NCBI RefSeq assembly: GCF_000002075.1
Contig: NW_004797520.1
Coordinates: forward strand, 304,072 to 368,071
Direction of reading: 5' to 3'
DNA: 64,000 nt
Source of the DNA: Aplysia californica
Taxonomy: Eukaryota; Mollusca; Gastropoda; Aplysiida; Aplysiidae
In this document: one piece after another, positions 51,533-63,700 of the stretch
How positions within the stretch are numbered: position 1 is the stretch's first letter
Layout of the letters: every line of letters starts with the position of its first letter
Notes under the pieces: generated by a model
Databases searched by the model: none
What the model saw: the letters and a program-made list of their open reading frames with translations, nothing else
Told to the model about the DNA's origin: nothing
Made by a program: the position numbers and the translations under genes

Positions 51533-52631
51533 TGGCTGAGTCCGCTGTGGCCATGGCAACGACAATATTCATCAAAGCAAAGACAAGTTTTGAATCAACG
51601 CAACAGGACTGTGCTGGCCAGCTAAAAGCATACAGTGATCGGTTTTCAACCCCCTGCTCTGTCCCGAGATGACCTTCAGATGTATGGATTGACCTGTGAC
51701 CTTGTCACTTTCCTTCATGGAGATCATATTTGAAAGTTGTTAGTGATTGTTAGCGTTTAGTACAGGAAAGTTATTGAAACATGTTACAAAGTTTTTGGTG
51801 AAGCTTAATTAAGGTGTACCGTACCTAAATTTTCTGGATGTAACTTTGGAAAGTTTGAGGTGTGCAAAATCATGTCATGCTGAATTTTTCTGTATGTCAT
51901 TGTATTCTAAGATTTGTGGCAACTGCCAATATTTCTGATGCCAGAAAGTTCTGTCATTTAATTGCTTTTAGTTAGGATGTGGGTTAAGGCGGGAAGGAAT
52001 GTGGCCTATTTGGTTTCGTTTTGTTTTTTTCCCCACCTTTCTCGTGGTTTTCACTACCTGATCCTTGTTCTTGAGATCACCGCTATTTATATCAATAATT
52101 GTTATTTTGAATGAGATTTATGAGCCTGGTGTTGTTTTATGCTGAAGTGAGCAGGAACTATTTTGTTGTACGCCATGACCTGTGAAATGGTTGTGTGTTG
52201 TTTTTGGTGCAACCGGACTTGATTCCTTGATTTTGTTTGCTGGCTTGATATTGTGTGTTTCTTTTGTCTTCTCACAGGTGCACTAAATCTATGTTCTGAA
52301 TGTCAACCTTTTGTGCCATTTGAGTCGGGGGGAGAATTGCTACACCAGAAGAACTCACGCTGGACATTTGTGGGGAAATGTTGAGTTATAATAGGATGAC
52401 GTGAACATGAATGCGGAGAGATTTTTGTCTATCAGTTTTTCTCTCATTTTTGGAGGGTGAAGGTTCAGGGAGTTTTTGAGAAGGCATAGGTTTTTATTGA
52501 GCATGGCTGATTCACAGAGGCTGGGAATTTTGGTTCCTTTTGAGTTCTCAATAGAAGTGATGTATCATCTTCCAAGATTGATTTTCAACTTTGTCATGGA
52601 CATGGAGTTAAAAAGAAATCAAGTGTGACAT

Positions 52632-52878
52632 TTGGCCACTTTCAAGCACAAGGGGCTATCCCAAAATATGTTGTTTTGAGAAAACCAAAGGTTAAGTTTT
52701 TGTCCCTTGTTCAGTTTCTTTAAAAGACAAGGAGAGTTTTCTCTATACTCAAACAAATATACACTCCAATGAAACCAAACTTTTCCTATAGGTAGGACAA
52801 TGCCCACTTTTGGTGTAGGTCAAGATTTCTGGAAACCCCTGAACTTTGGGTTAGCCCGTTTGTCCTTAAAAGCAACCA
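52632..52878 (-). mobile_element. MITE family D, copy 3
   Basis: Inverse orientation to the other two copies. Ends TGGCCACTTTCAAGCACAAG and, inverted, TGGTTGCTTTTAAGGACAAA. It lies in the region after the stop codon. Confidence 0.9.
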
Positions 52879-53984
52879 TTTATTCTAAAATCAACTTTTG
52901 TGTTATGAAAAGATGGCCTGGTTTTACGATTGCTGCTGTGTTACAATGTGACTGAGGGCTGAGTGTGTCTGTGAGACTATTGCAACACGTTACTGCTCCT
53001 TCGCTGATGTTGCTAGACTTTTTTAGTTCTCTGTCTTCAGCCACGGTCCACACTGTTGTTGGTCAAAAAGTAAATGGCACTGTTTTTATTCACATTTTTG
53101 TAGTGTTAGGGTTTTCTGTAACTGATGGACAAATCGAAGGAGAACAGAAAAAGTACAAAATGGGGTTAACGTTTGGGTTTTTTGTTTGTGGGTTTGGTGA
53201 GATTTTGTAAAATCTCAAGTGGGCGGGGCTTTGTATTTGGGTGAGAAAGTCTCTTTTATTGGGAAATGTCTCTTCATAATAATTTGTTTTAGCTGTACCC
53301 ATTTTGTGCTGTTTCATTTTTATTTATTTTTAAATTGTTGTGATGTAATTTCAGTTTGTTTTTGTTTTATTATGAATCTCAGTTCTTTGATGTTTTTATT
53401 TCAGATTTTCTTTCCTGCTTTGATGTATTTTCATAAATGTAGCCTCATGCTGAACAAGATTTTTCTCATAGTTGATTCAAGTATGAAAAAAAATTGCTAA
53501 TGTTATTGATGGATTCACCAAAATCAAGTGTACACTTTATGTAGTAACATCAAACTGGGCAAATTTGATTTTTGAAACATTTTTTATAGTTTCCTAAACA
53601 ACTGAACTTTTTTTTGGGTTTGGTTTTCAAGGGAAAAACTGTTGGGAGTTAATAACTTTTTGAAGCCCTTGGTGGAAAATCGTTCGGTGTACATGTTAAT
53701 TTTCACCATATTTTGTTTCCCGTGGAGGCTGTGACTGGATTACCCTTGTGTTGCGTTTTGTCGTGTTTATGAAAAGCTCATTTTAGAAATCGCTGTCCAT
53801 GCCGTGAGAATGCTCAAAATCAGCCGCTTCCACCGAGCGCTGAAACAAAAGGTTATGGTTTATTTCTTGCTGCCCGTGTTTTGGATAGGAAAATGACCAA
53901 CGACCTCCAGGAGTGGGAGTGTAGCCGTGGTTGGGATGTAGCTTTAAGATGGTCTCTGTATACGACGTCGTTTTACACTTTAAA

Positions 53985-54130
53985 AAAAGATATATGTCAT
54001 TTAATTGATCCCAGAAGGGCAGTTTGGTTTACAATGGCAAACATACATACACACACACATAAATACATAATTATAAATGCATCCTCACATTAATACATAC
54101 ACATAAACATTCATAAATGCACAATATGAC
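53985..54130 (+). mobile_element. Possible LINE 3' end fragment
   Basis: TTAATTGATCCCAGAAGGGC resembles the TTTATTGATCCC 3' ends of some LINE families; the rest is ACATA-rich. Weak. Confidence 0.25.
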
Positions 54131-54904
54131 GCTAATACAGAACATGCCATAGCTGGTCGCCACTGTGCAGCGCCCTGTTTGTTGAACTAGGGTTGTCGTG
54201 TCTTGATTCTATTTCTCTAGATATCCGCTGTTTTATTATTCTTTGAAAATTGTACTTTGCGTGGGAATTACATGTGCAGCAAGTGAGACTAATGAGGTAG
54301 TTTTGTCCATTTAGAAAAAATATCTAGGCCTACGTTTTGGGGGTGGTGGAGGACTGATTTTGAGACAAAGTCAATATTTTAACAGTTCGGACTACATTAG
54401 AGCCAAATTGTCCCACATATATATATCTATGTCAGTTTGAGTGGTGTTCTTATTGTTTACCTCTTTCCCTGCCATTATAAAAACAATATACATCAGGAAG
54501 ACTTTATTTTGGTAGGGGTACTACTGCTGGTGTCAGTTTTTGAGATTTATACATTTGATGTACTTGTACATTTTAGGTTTTTTTAAAAATAGGTTAAGTT
54601 GTAACAAAGATTTTTATTCTCACCTCTTGAGATCTCTTGGGTGGAAGAATCAATATTTGTATTCAGTTTCAGAAACTTTGTTTATGACGAAACAAAACGT
54701 TTGTCCTGCATAATCACGGTTCATGTGTCCCTCCTGTTGTAAATACTTTTTTTTCCCCCTCACCATAAGATGACGCTAGTCGATGTGATATGTGATAAGA
54801 AGAGGCCACATTCCCTGTGTGTGTGTGTGAACCACAATTATGCACAAACCTGCTGCTTGTTCTCCCCCCCCCCCCCCCCTCGTGATCTTGTATATACTTG
54901 ATAT

Positions 54905-55520
54905 GTGGCTCGCGTAGATGGCTGCTGGGATGTATGTCTGTACGTCTGACGTAAATAGCTTGCTGTGATGTATATCTGAAGTAAATAGAAACAGCTGCTG
55001 TGATGTATGTCTGGCGTAAACAGCTGCTGTGATGTATGTCTGACGTAAACAGCACAGAAACAGCTGCTGTGATGTATGTCTGGCGTAAACAGCGCAGAAA
55101 CAGCTGCATGTATGTCTGAGTTAAACAGCTTGCTGTGATGTTTGTCTGATGTAAACAGCTGCTGTGATGTTTGTCTGATTTAAACAGCACAGAAACAGCT
55201 GCTGTGATGTATGTCTGAGTTAAACAGCACAGAAACAGCTGCTGTGATGTATGTCTGAGTTAAACAGTACAGAAACAGCTGCTGTGATGTATGTCTGAGT
55301 TAAACAGCTTGCTGTGATGTATGTCTGAGTTAAACAGTACAGAAACAGCTGCTGTGATGTATGTCTGAGTTAAACAGCTTGCTGTGATGTATATCTGACG
55401 TAAACAGCATGTAAACAGCTGCTGTGATGTATGTCTGTACGTCTGACGCAAACAGCTGCTGTGATGTATGTGAGACGTAAACAGCTGCTGTGATGTATGT
55501 GAGACGTAAACAGCTGCTGT
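54905..55520 (+). repeat. Minisatellite rich in CAGCTGCTGTGATGTATGT
   Basis: About 20 units of roughly 30 bp with two length variants (with or without ACAGCACAGAAACAGC). CAGCTG is an E-box palindrome repeated throughout. Confidence 0.93.
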
Positions 55521-55789
55521 GAGCTGCTGGCACAAACACTAAACTTGCTGCAGTACGGAAGAAACTACTGTGAAGACAAGAACTGATTGTCCTGTGTGCG
55601 TGTTTGAGTTTTTCTGCTCACTCTATTGTGGTTGGGGAAAAAGTAGTGAGACATTTAAACAATATTTATGCGAGTGTGTGCAATAGTTTGTGAGTACGCC
55701 TGTGCTGAGGAACTGGGGGAAAGCTGTTTGTAAAAAATGTACCTGCTGTTTGATGTTGTGTGAGCCGCCTCAAAATGTGAATAGTCCGA

Positions 55790-56050
55790 TGCATCGGTTT
55801 GATTGTTAGAATAGTACTATGTGTCAGTTTGATTGTCTGAATAGTACAATGTGTTGTTGATTGTCTGAATAGTGTGATGTGTTGGTTTGATTGTCTGAAT
55901 AGTGTGATGTGTTGGTTTGATTGTCTGAATAGTACAATGTGTCGGTTTGATTGTCTGAATAGTACAATCAGTCGGTTTGGTTGTCTGAATAGTTCAATGT
56001 GTCTGTTTGATTGTCTGAATAATCCGATGTGTTGCTTTGATTGTCAGTCT
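55790..56050 (+). repeat. 30-bp minisatellite
   Basis: About nine units of GTTTGATTGTCTGAATAGTG plus TGATGTGTTG with base changes. Confidence 0.93.
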
Positions 56051-56474
56051 CCTTGCCAGTTCTACAGAGACTCGAATCATTTTGTTTTTATTTGAATGTT
56101 TAACTCCCTTATAGACACAAACTGGTCTCTGCCTGCAAGGAAAGAAAAATAGAAGATGGCTGAAATGATACATGCTGGTAAATATCTTGCATGTACTCAT
56201 CACAGTATAGGTACTTGTGTGTGACATTTCACCATTGAAGGGTTTGCACAGGTGCGCAGTGAGTATATTTATTGTTTTGCAACCCACTCAAAGAGAATAC
56301 CGGTAATTCAGATTTTCCTCAATTTTTTGTCTTTCAGTGGCAATGGAGATTTTTTGGACTTTGTAGGGAGATTTATTTGAGATCTGAATGTACCTGTAGT
56401 AGTATTTGGAAAAGTGAACTTTTTTTCTTTTTTTTTACTAATCCTTGGAAATATTTTTTGAGATTTTACTTTCT

Positions 56475-56905
56475 TGCTCTCCTTTTGTCTCTGTTTGTCT
56501 CTCTCTTTGTCTCTGTCTCTCTCTTTGTCTCTCTCTTTGTCTCTCTCTTTGTCTCTCTCTCTGTCTCTGTTTGTCTCTCTCTTTGTCTCTCTCTTTGTCT
56601 CTCTCTCTGTCTCTGTTTGTCTCTCTCTTTGTCTCTCTTTGTCTCTGTTTGTCTCTCTCTTTGTCTCTCTCTTTGTCTCTCTCTTTGTCTCTCTTTGTCT
56701 CTCTCTTTATCTCTCTCTCTTTGTCTCTGTGTGTCTCTCTCTTTGTCTCTGTGTGTCTCTCTCTTTGTCTCTCTTTGTCTCTCTCTTTATCTCTCTCTCT
56801 TTGTCTCTCTTTGTCTCTCTCTTTGTCTCTGTGTGTCTCTCTCTTTGTCTCTGTGTGTCTCTCTCTTTGTCTCTGTGTGTCTCTCTCTTTGTCTCTCTCT
56901 TTCCC
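56475..56905 (+). repeat. (CTCT..TTGT) low-complexity tract
   Basis: GTCTCTCTCTTTGTCTCTGT-type repeats. Long Ser/Leu/Val frames on one strand and Lys/Glu/Arg/Asp frames on the other are products of low complexity. Confidence 0.97.
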
Positions 56906-58533
56906 TACCCTGAAATAATCCTTCATGTTGATGTGATGTGGTTTTTTCCCTCCTTTGCTACTCGCGAACTGAGTCTGTCTTGTTCTAACTCCCAATCTCT
57001 GACTTTTGGAAGTTCTTGTCACGGCTGTCATGGCTGATGAAAAAAAAAAATGTTTTCTTTCAGCCCCAAATTATTACAGTTCATGCCCATGTTCTGTAGA
57101 ATTTAAGTTTCATTTTGTACCAATACCTATTTTCGTGAATGACATTCAGTACTTTCAAATCATTTCGTTCAGAATCTGAAAAATGGAGGAAGTACGAGAT
57201 ACGACTAAGTTTGCGAGCGATTCAAATTTTCCCATTTGCAATATTTATGGAGATAGGAGTTTGAACCTAGCAATGAGAAGTTTAACAATCCCAAGATAAA
57301 GCCTTGTGAAACCAGTGAAAGTAAAATGCGACCACCTATTTATATCTTTGGTGCATGGCACCATGATGACCCAAATGTGGCCAGACGGGGAGAAGAACCC
57401 CTGGATGTGTGTCGTAAGTCAAGTAAGTGCTGAATGGAGGGGCTAAAGTTTACTTTTACCATGAAACTTTACATGTATTCCAGTGTGGCTGAATTTAAAG
57501 GAAGAACTCTTCATTACAACGCATATCAAGTGAAAAGCTTTTTAATTATAATTGTTTATTTTGATGCATACAATTTTTGGTATGAGAGTATTGAGAGAGA
57601 GTGCGTTGTATGGAATGGTGCTTTTATTTTTGTATTACCATAGTAATTTGTCACTGATTGTTGTGCACACATTGTTCATGCGCCGGTCAGACCTGTCCCT
57701 TGAATGTGATTGTTTCGTATTGTTTCAAAAGTCGTGCAGATTGTTCGCAGACAACATATGAGGAGTCCACTGAAAAAATGGGTTTAGTCACAAACTGGAA
57801 ATTGTGAGGGTGCCAATTTTAAAAGCTTGTGGACTCATAACTTCATATTTGTTTGATTGGTGGTTTATTTTATATGTTTGTTGGATGGGAAATCTAACAA
57901 CAGTAATCGGCCAACAGTTGAACAGAAATACTGTTATGAGTCAACAAGCGTTCAAAATTGGTACCCTCCCGATTTTCAGTTTGACTACTGTCGTTTTTTT
58001 CCTTGTAGCCTTCATGTGTTTTCAGTGATTATATCAAAAGTTTGTGGTTGGCAATGGTGAACTGATACATAGCCAAAATACTGTGCCGTATTTACGGTAG
58101 TTCATTTTATTGCATAGACATGCATATATGGCTATGCCTATCAGATTTTTTTTATAGAATACATCTGACTCTTTTTCTATAATTTAAATGTTTCAGTGTT
58201 TGAAGAGGAAAGCTGTGTGTCAGTTTAGGCATCTATCTTGGTTGAAACAGTGGATGTGCTGCAATAAGATTATATTGTTAGTTTCTTTCTTACGCCTTTG
58301 ATCAGTCATTATATACCCAAGACATACCCTCTATACTCAGCTAGTCTCTGGAAATATGCCTCTTATATAATTATATAGATGTGATGTCTACAAATAAAAT
58401 TATAAGACGTAGAAGTTGATTTCTCTCTCTATAAAAAGTATTATAGATATTCGTGTAAAAGTAATCTCTGGTATGGTTGTTTTTCCTTTTACTGCAGTTA
58501 GTTCCACTGCCTTAATGGGTCTCATGTGTGTGC

Positions 58534-58536
<3 letters not shown>

Positions 58537-58609
<73 letters not shown>
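58537..58609. repeat. (GT)n microsatellite
   Basis: Over 35 perfect GT units. Confidence 0.98.
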
Positions 58610-58611
<2 letters not shown>

Positions 58612-59631
58612 AGTGAGCTGTGGTTTAGCTGTGTGATATATACAATTAATGTGTTACCTTTTCCCCTAATCATTAATGTTTAAAAATTGCTCTTTGTTTC
58701 CAACATTCATCTTTTCCTTGTTTTGTGGCAATATCAATTTAACAATTTATTCACTTTTTATTCGTATATTTGACTTTGTAACTAATATTTTTCACTGTGC
58801 ATTTTGGGTTGTTGTTTTTTCACAGTAGTTTTCAATTACAACAGATGTTGAATTATTTTAAAGATTTTTTAAGCAAGAAATGTTGAGACTTATGATGGAA
58901 TTTAAATATTGCTTGTCACGGCGCAGGCTGCATAATTTATTGGGACAATATTTAAGGGGGGAAAATTGGTTTCAAGGTTACAGTTGAAGTTGAGGGCATT
59001 CTGTGTTCATTTGTTTTACGAAATAATGAATAGTAATACACAGTAACAACTTTGGTCTACGCGATAAGAAATAGTAGTAGTAATACACATTGACAACTTG
59101 GTCATCCAATTGGACAGCCTTGCCTGTCAGTGTCAACGTTCTTGATTACTCTTTGAAGAGAACAAAATCCAGATTTTAGTTTTGTTTTGAAGCACTTGTG
59201 CTGTGGCTTACTGGGGTGAAGTTAAGAGAGAAAGTAGACTGAGATAAAGTAGACTGAGATAAAGTCGACTTTCTTTTAATTTTATGTTGAAAGAAACTGT
59301 TTTTTAAGTTTTATGCTTTAAAAAAAAAAAATTGTTCTAAAGGTTTTTTATCATTAGAGTGCAATGTTTGTTATTTTTACACCTCACCCGTGTGCAATAA
59401 TTGTGTGATGCACCCCACTATTTATATTTATGAAATAACAATATACTTGGGGTTGTCTTTGCCCGTTTGTGTACAAGATTCCTCAGTCTAAGTCACTTTT
59501 ATTGCCTTTTGTTGGGCAGATGTGTACCTGGCATGCATACAAAGCCTCTTCTTCTCATTATTTCTTCACACGGATTGCTCCCTCCCCCCTCCCCTCTCCC
59601 TCCATTCATCCACCCTATTTCCAATTCCATG

Positions 59632-59637
59632 AATAAA
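59632..59637 (+). terminator. Candidate poly(A) signal
   Basis: AATAAA is followed within about 30-60 bases by a T/GT-rich stretch, the usual arrangement. It lies 8.1 kb after the stop codon, so assignment to the calcium channel gene is uncertain. Confidence 0.3.
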
Positions 59638-59805
59638 CTGTTATTCATGTTTTTCTTTCACTGTGTTGAGTTTTATTTCTTGTTTTGTTGGTATTGTGTT
59701 GACGAAGAGAAGTTAATAAGAATAGCCTTTTTTTTGTTTCGTGATTTAATACAGCCAGAAATTTTTGTGAAACTCAAACAGAGTGAGTCCCCCCCCCCCA
59801 ATCAG

Positions 59806-60062
59806 GGCAGTGCTACTGACTGAAGTTGTCTTTAGGCCATTTCCAAAGGGGGGATATTAACACGTTGTTATGCACAGTAGAATTGTAAATGGGCTGATTT
59901 ATCAATGCCGTGCTCATACTGTGCCGAAACAACATAGGGGGAACTGCTGCTTTTTCTGTCCTCATCCTTACTATCGTCATTTTTCCTCTACTTCTTTTTG
60001 TATGTTTGTCACTCTCGTCGACTGCTATTTCCGGGGTGCCTTGATAGTTGAAGCAGACTTTA
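59806..60062 (+). mobile_element. Family B SINE copy, 3'-truncated
   Basis: GGCAGTGCTACTGACTGAAG to TTGATAGTTGAAGCAGACTT. Lies outside the gene. Confidence 0.9.
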
Positions 60063-60182
60063 CTTACGTATTTCAACAGCACTTAAGAAACGGATAACAG
60101 TAAATAACACTGTTGTTGCTTAGGCCAAATAGAAACAGTTTTTTTTTGTCCGTCAGTGTCTGAAGTTGATCACTGTTCCTGC

Positions 60183-60382
60183 AGAGTATTGTTTTCGTTT
60201 TAGAAAGAGTTTTACGGCACCTGCAACACAATAAGGTCATATAAGTGCCGAAGAATAGATTTGTTACAAGAGAGTAACATACTCAAAAAAGAAGGAGGAT
60301 CGATAAGGACGATAGATGTTTGATAGGAAAGAAGGGGCAAACTGCACCAGACCACCTGCCAACCACCCACAGAATATTGTTT
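60183..60382 (-). mobile_element. Family A SINE, the only minus-strand copy
   Basis: The element 60195-60370 is the reverse of the family A consensus, ending CCACCTGCCAACCACCCAC. Flanked by AGAGTATTGTTT (60183-60194) and AGAATATTGTTT (60371-60382). Confidence 0.93.
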
Positions 60383-60799
60383 GAAGAGAAATTGAAGCAA
60401 TAAGGATGAAGATGACCTGTGGTCTCATTCTGGCCCAGATTTTGAGTAGGCCTATTTTTTTAAAATGCTTCATTTCTACTTGTGGTACGGACTCGAGAAT
60501 CAGTTATCCCTTAGCACTAATAGTAATAGTAGGCCTACCTTACTACCACCACTATAGGTGGCAATATCAGGAACAACACCAATATCTCTTCATGTAACAG
60601 ACACACGTAGGTCTACTGTTTTACAACTATGTAAATACCCCCCCCACACACACACACACATACGTACACATACACACACATAATGCACTGTCCCTACACC
60701 CATGTGGTCACAATTTAGATCATTTAAGTGATGAATGATGAACTGGGCTGTTTTGACCCAGCCTGTCAGAGCCAACAACAGGGGCTGAGATATTCTTGC

Positions 60800-63700
60800 T
60801 CATCCCTTATTTTTTCTAGCTCAACCAAGTATTTTCTAGCTCATCCCCAGTATTCCTCAGTATTTTGCAGATCATTCTCAGTATTTTTCTAGCTGATCCC
60901 CAAAATTTGCCAGTATTTTCTAGCTCATCCACAATATTCTCTGGCTTATCCCAAATATTCCCCACTATTTTCTAGCTCATCTTCAACAATTTTTAGCTCA
61001 ACCCTAATATTTTTTTAGCTTAATTATTTCTAGTATTTTCTAGCTCAACACTGATATTTTTCAGATCATCCCCTGCTTTGTCTAGATCATCCCCACCATT
61101 TTTTCAAGTCTTTCCCAAGTATTTTCTAGCTCATCCCCAGTATTTTATAGCTCAACCTTAAAAGTTTCTAGCTTATCGCCCCCACTCTTTTCTAGCTCAA
61201 CCACATTATTTTCTAGCTCATCACCAATATTTTTCACATCTTCACAAATATATTCTAACTCATGCCTAATATTATCTAGTTCATTACAAATATTTTCTAA
61301 CTCATGCCTAATATTATCTAGTTCATTACAAATATTTTCTATCACTTCCCCAATATTTTTTTACCTCATCCCGAATATTCCCCAGACTTTAAAAAAAATC
61401 TCATACCCTATGCTTTTTCAAACCCATCCACAATATTTTGTAGCTCACCCCCAGTATTTTATAACTCAGCCTTAAATTTTTCTAACTCATCCCCACTATT
61501 TTCTAGCTCAACCACAGTATTTTCTTGCTCATCCTTAATATTTTCTAGCTCGTCCCCAGTATTTTCTAGCTTAACCTCAATATTTTCTAGCTTATCCCCA
61601 GTATTTCTGAGTATTTTCTATATCCTTTCCAGTATTTTCTAGCTCATCCCCAGTATTTTCTGGCGTTTCCACAGTATTCCCCAGTACTAGATAATTCCCA
61701 GTATTTTCTAGCTGATCCCCAAAATGTCCAGTAAAATTTTCTTGCCCATCTCCAATATTTTCTGGCTTATCCCAAATATTCTCCAGTATATTCTAACTCA
61801 TCTCCAACATTTTCAAGCTCAACCAAAATATTTTCTAGCTCAACCAAAATATTTTCTAGCTCATCCCCACTATTTTTCTAGCTCAACCACAGTATTTTAT
61901 AGCTCATCACTATAATTTTTCACCTTATCACAAATATTTTCAAGCTCATTCCTATTATTTTCTAGCTCATCCCAATTATTTTCTAGCTCATCCCTGATAT
62001 TTTCTAGCAAATCCCCATGACTTTTTTTTAGCTCATCCCCAGAGTTCCTCGGTATTTTTTAAGCTTATCCCGAATATTCCCCAGTATTTTCTAGCTCATC
62101 CCCAGTATTTTCTAGCTCATCCCCAGTATTTTATAGCTCAACCTTTACATTTTCTGGCTCATCTCCATTATTTCCCTGATTTTTCTATCTCAACCCCAAT
62201 ATTTTTTTTCTTTTCCAATATTTTCTAGCTCATCCCCAATATTTTTTTTTGTCTATCCCTAATATTTTCTAGCTTATTCTAAGTATATACTAGATCAACC
62301 CGAATATTGTCTAGCTCATTCCCAATATTTTCTAGCTTAACCACATTTTTTTCTAGCTCATCCCTAATATTTTCTAGCTCGTCCCAAGTATTTTCTAGGT
62401 TTTCCCTAATATTTTCTAGCTCCATCACCAATATTTTCTAGCTTAAACCTAATATTTTTTTTAGCTTATTCAAAGTATACTCTAGATCAACCCAAATATT
62501 TTCTAGCTCATACCCAATATTTTCTAGCATAACCACAATATTTTCTAGCTCATCCCTAATATTTTCTAGCTCCATCACCAATATTTTCTGGCTCAACCCT
62601 AACATTTTCTAGCTTATTCCCAGTATATTCTAGATCATCCCTAATATTTTCTAACTCAGCCCCAGTACTTTATAGCTCAACCCTAATAATTTCTAGCGCA
62701 TCCCCAATATTCCTCAGTATTTTCTAGATAATTCCCAGTATTTTTTTTTAGCCCATCTCTAATATTTTCTATCTCATGCTCATTGCTTTCTGGCTAATCT
62801 CCAGCATTTTCTAAATCAACCTCACTATCTTTTAGTTTATCTCCAGTATTTTCTATATCATACCCAGTATTTTCTAGCTCATCCCAATTTTTTTTAGCTC
62901 ATTCATTATATTTTCTAGCTCATCCCCAGTATTTTCTAGCTCATTCACACTATTTTCTAGCTCAACCACAGTATTTTCCAGGTCATCCTTAATATTTTCT
63001 AGCTCATCCCGACTATTTTTAAAAATTTCAATGGTGCCCATACTTTTCTATCTCGTCTCTTATATTTTCTAGCTCGTACAATTTTCATCTCATCCCAAAT
63101 ATTTTCTAGCTCATCCCCAATATTTTTTTTAGTCTATCCCTAATATTTTCTAGCTTATTCTAAGTATATACTAGATCAAACTGAATATTTTCTAGCTCAT
63201 TCCCAATATTTTCTAGCTTAATCACATTTTTTTCTAGCTCATCCCTAATATTTTCTAGCTCGTCCCAAGTATTTTGTAGGTCTTCCCTAATATTTTCTAG
63301 CTCCATCACCAACATTTTTTTAGCTTAACCCTAATATTTTTTAGCTTATTCCAAGTATATTCTAGATCAACCCAAATATTTTCTAGCTCATTCCCAATAT
63401 TTTCTAGCATAACCACAATATTTTCTAGCTCATCCCTAATATTTTCTAGCTCATCACCAATATTTTCTGGCTCAACCCTAATATTTTCTAGCTTATTCCC
63501 AGTATATTCTAGATTATCCCTAATATTTTCTAACTCAGCCCCAGTACTTTATAGCTCAACCCTAATAATTTCTAGCGCATCCCCAGTATTCTTCAGTATC
63601 TTCTAGATAATTCCCAGTATTTTTTTTAGCTCATCTCTAATATTTTCTATCTCATGCTCATTGCTTTCTAGCTAATCTCCAGCATTTTCTAAATCAACCT

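Larger units (their letters stand above)
51533..59800 (+). other. Probable long 3' UTR and/or downstream intergenic DNA
   Basis: No coding region was recognised here. Two AATAAA hexamers in sense follow at 58393-58398 and 59632-59637; the second is followed by a GT-rich stretch. Which, if either, ends this gene cannot be told without RNA data. The stretch holds MITE D3, several tandem arrays and a GT microsatellite. Confidence 0.4.

Noticed and set aside
8427-51413. Family A as introner elements (intron-making transposons)
   Set aside because: They start with GTGGGT but do not end in AG and usually lie well inside longer introns; target duplications show ordinary SINE insertion.
51442-51672. 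Alternative C-terminal frame overlapping exon 38
   Set aside because: Out of phase with exon 37; the family C-terminus (ENSKQCG then hydrophobic anchor) is in the other frame.
54864-54882. Long C run as a regulatory G-quadruplex
   Set aside because: Homopolymer only, no surrounding structure or conservation evidence.
56272-57037. Long open frames (up to about 213 residues) on both strands
   Set aside because: Low-complexity (CTCT..TTGT) repeats with no stop by composition; no domain, no splice support.
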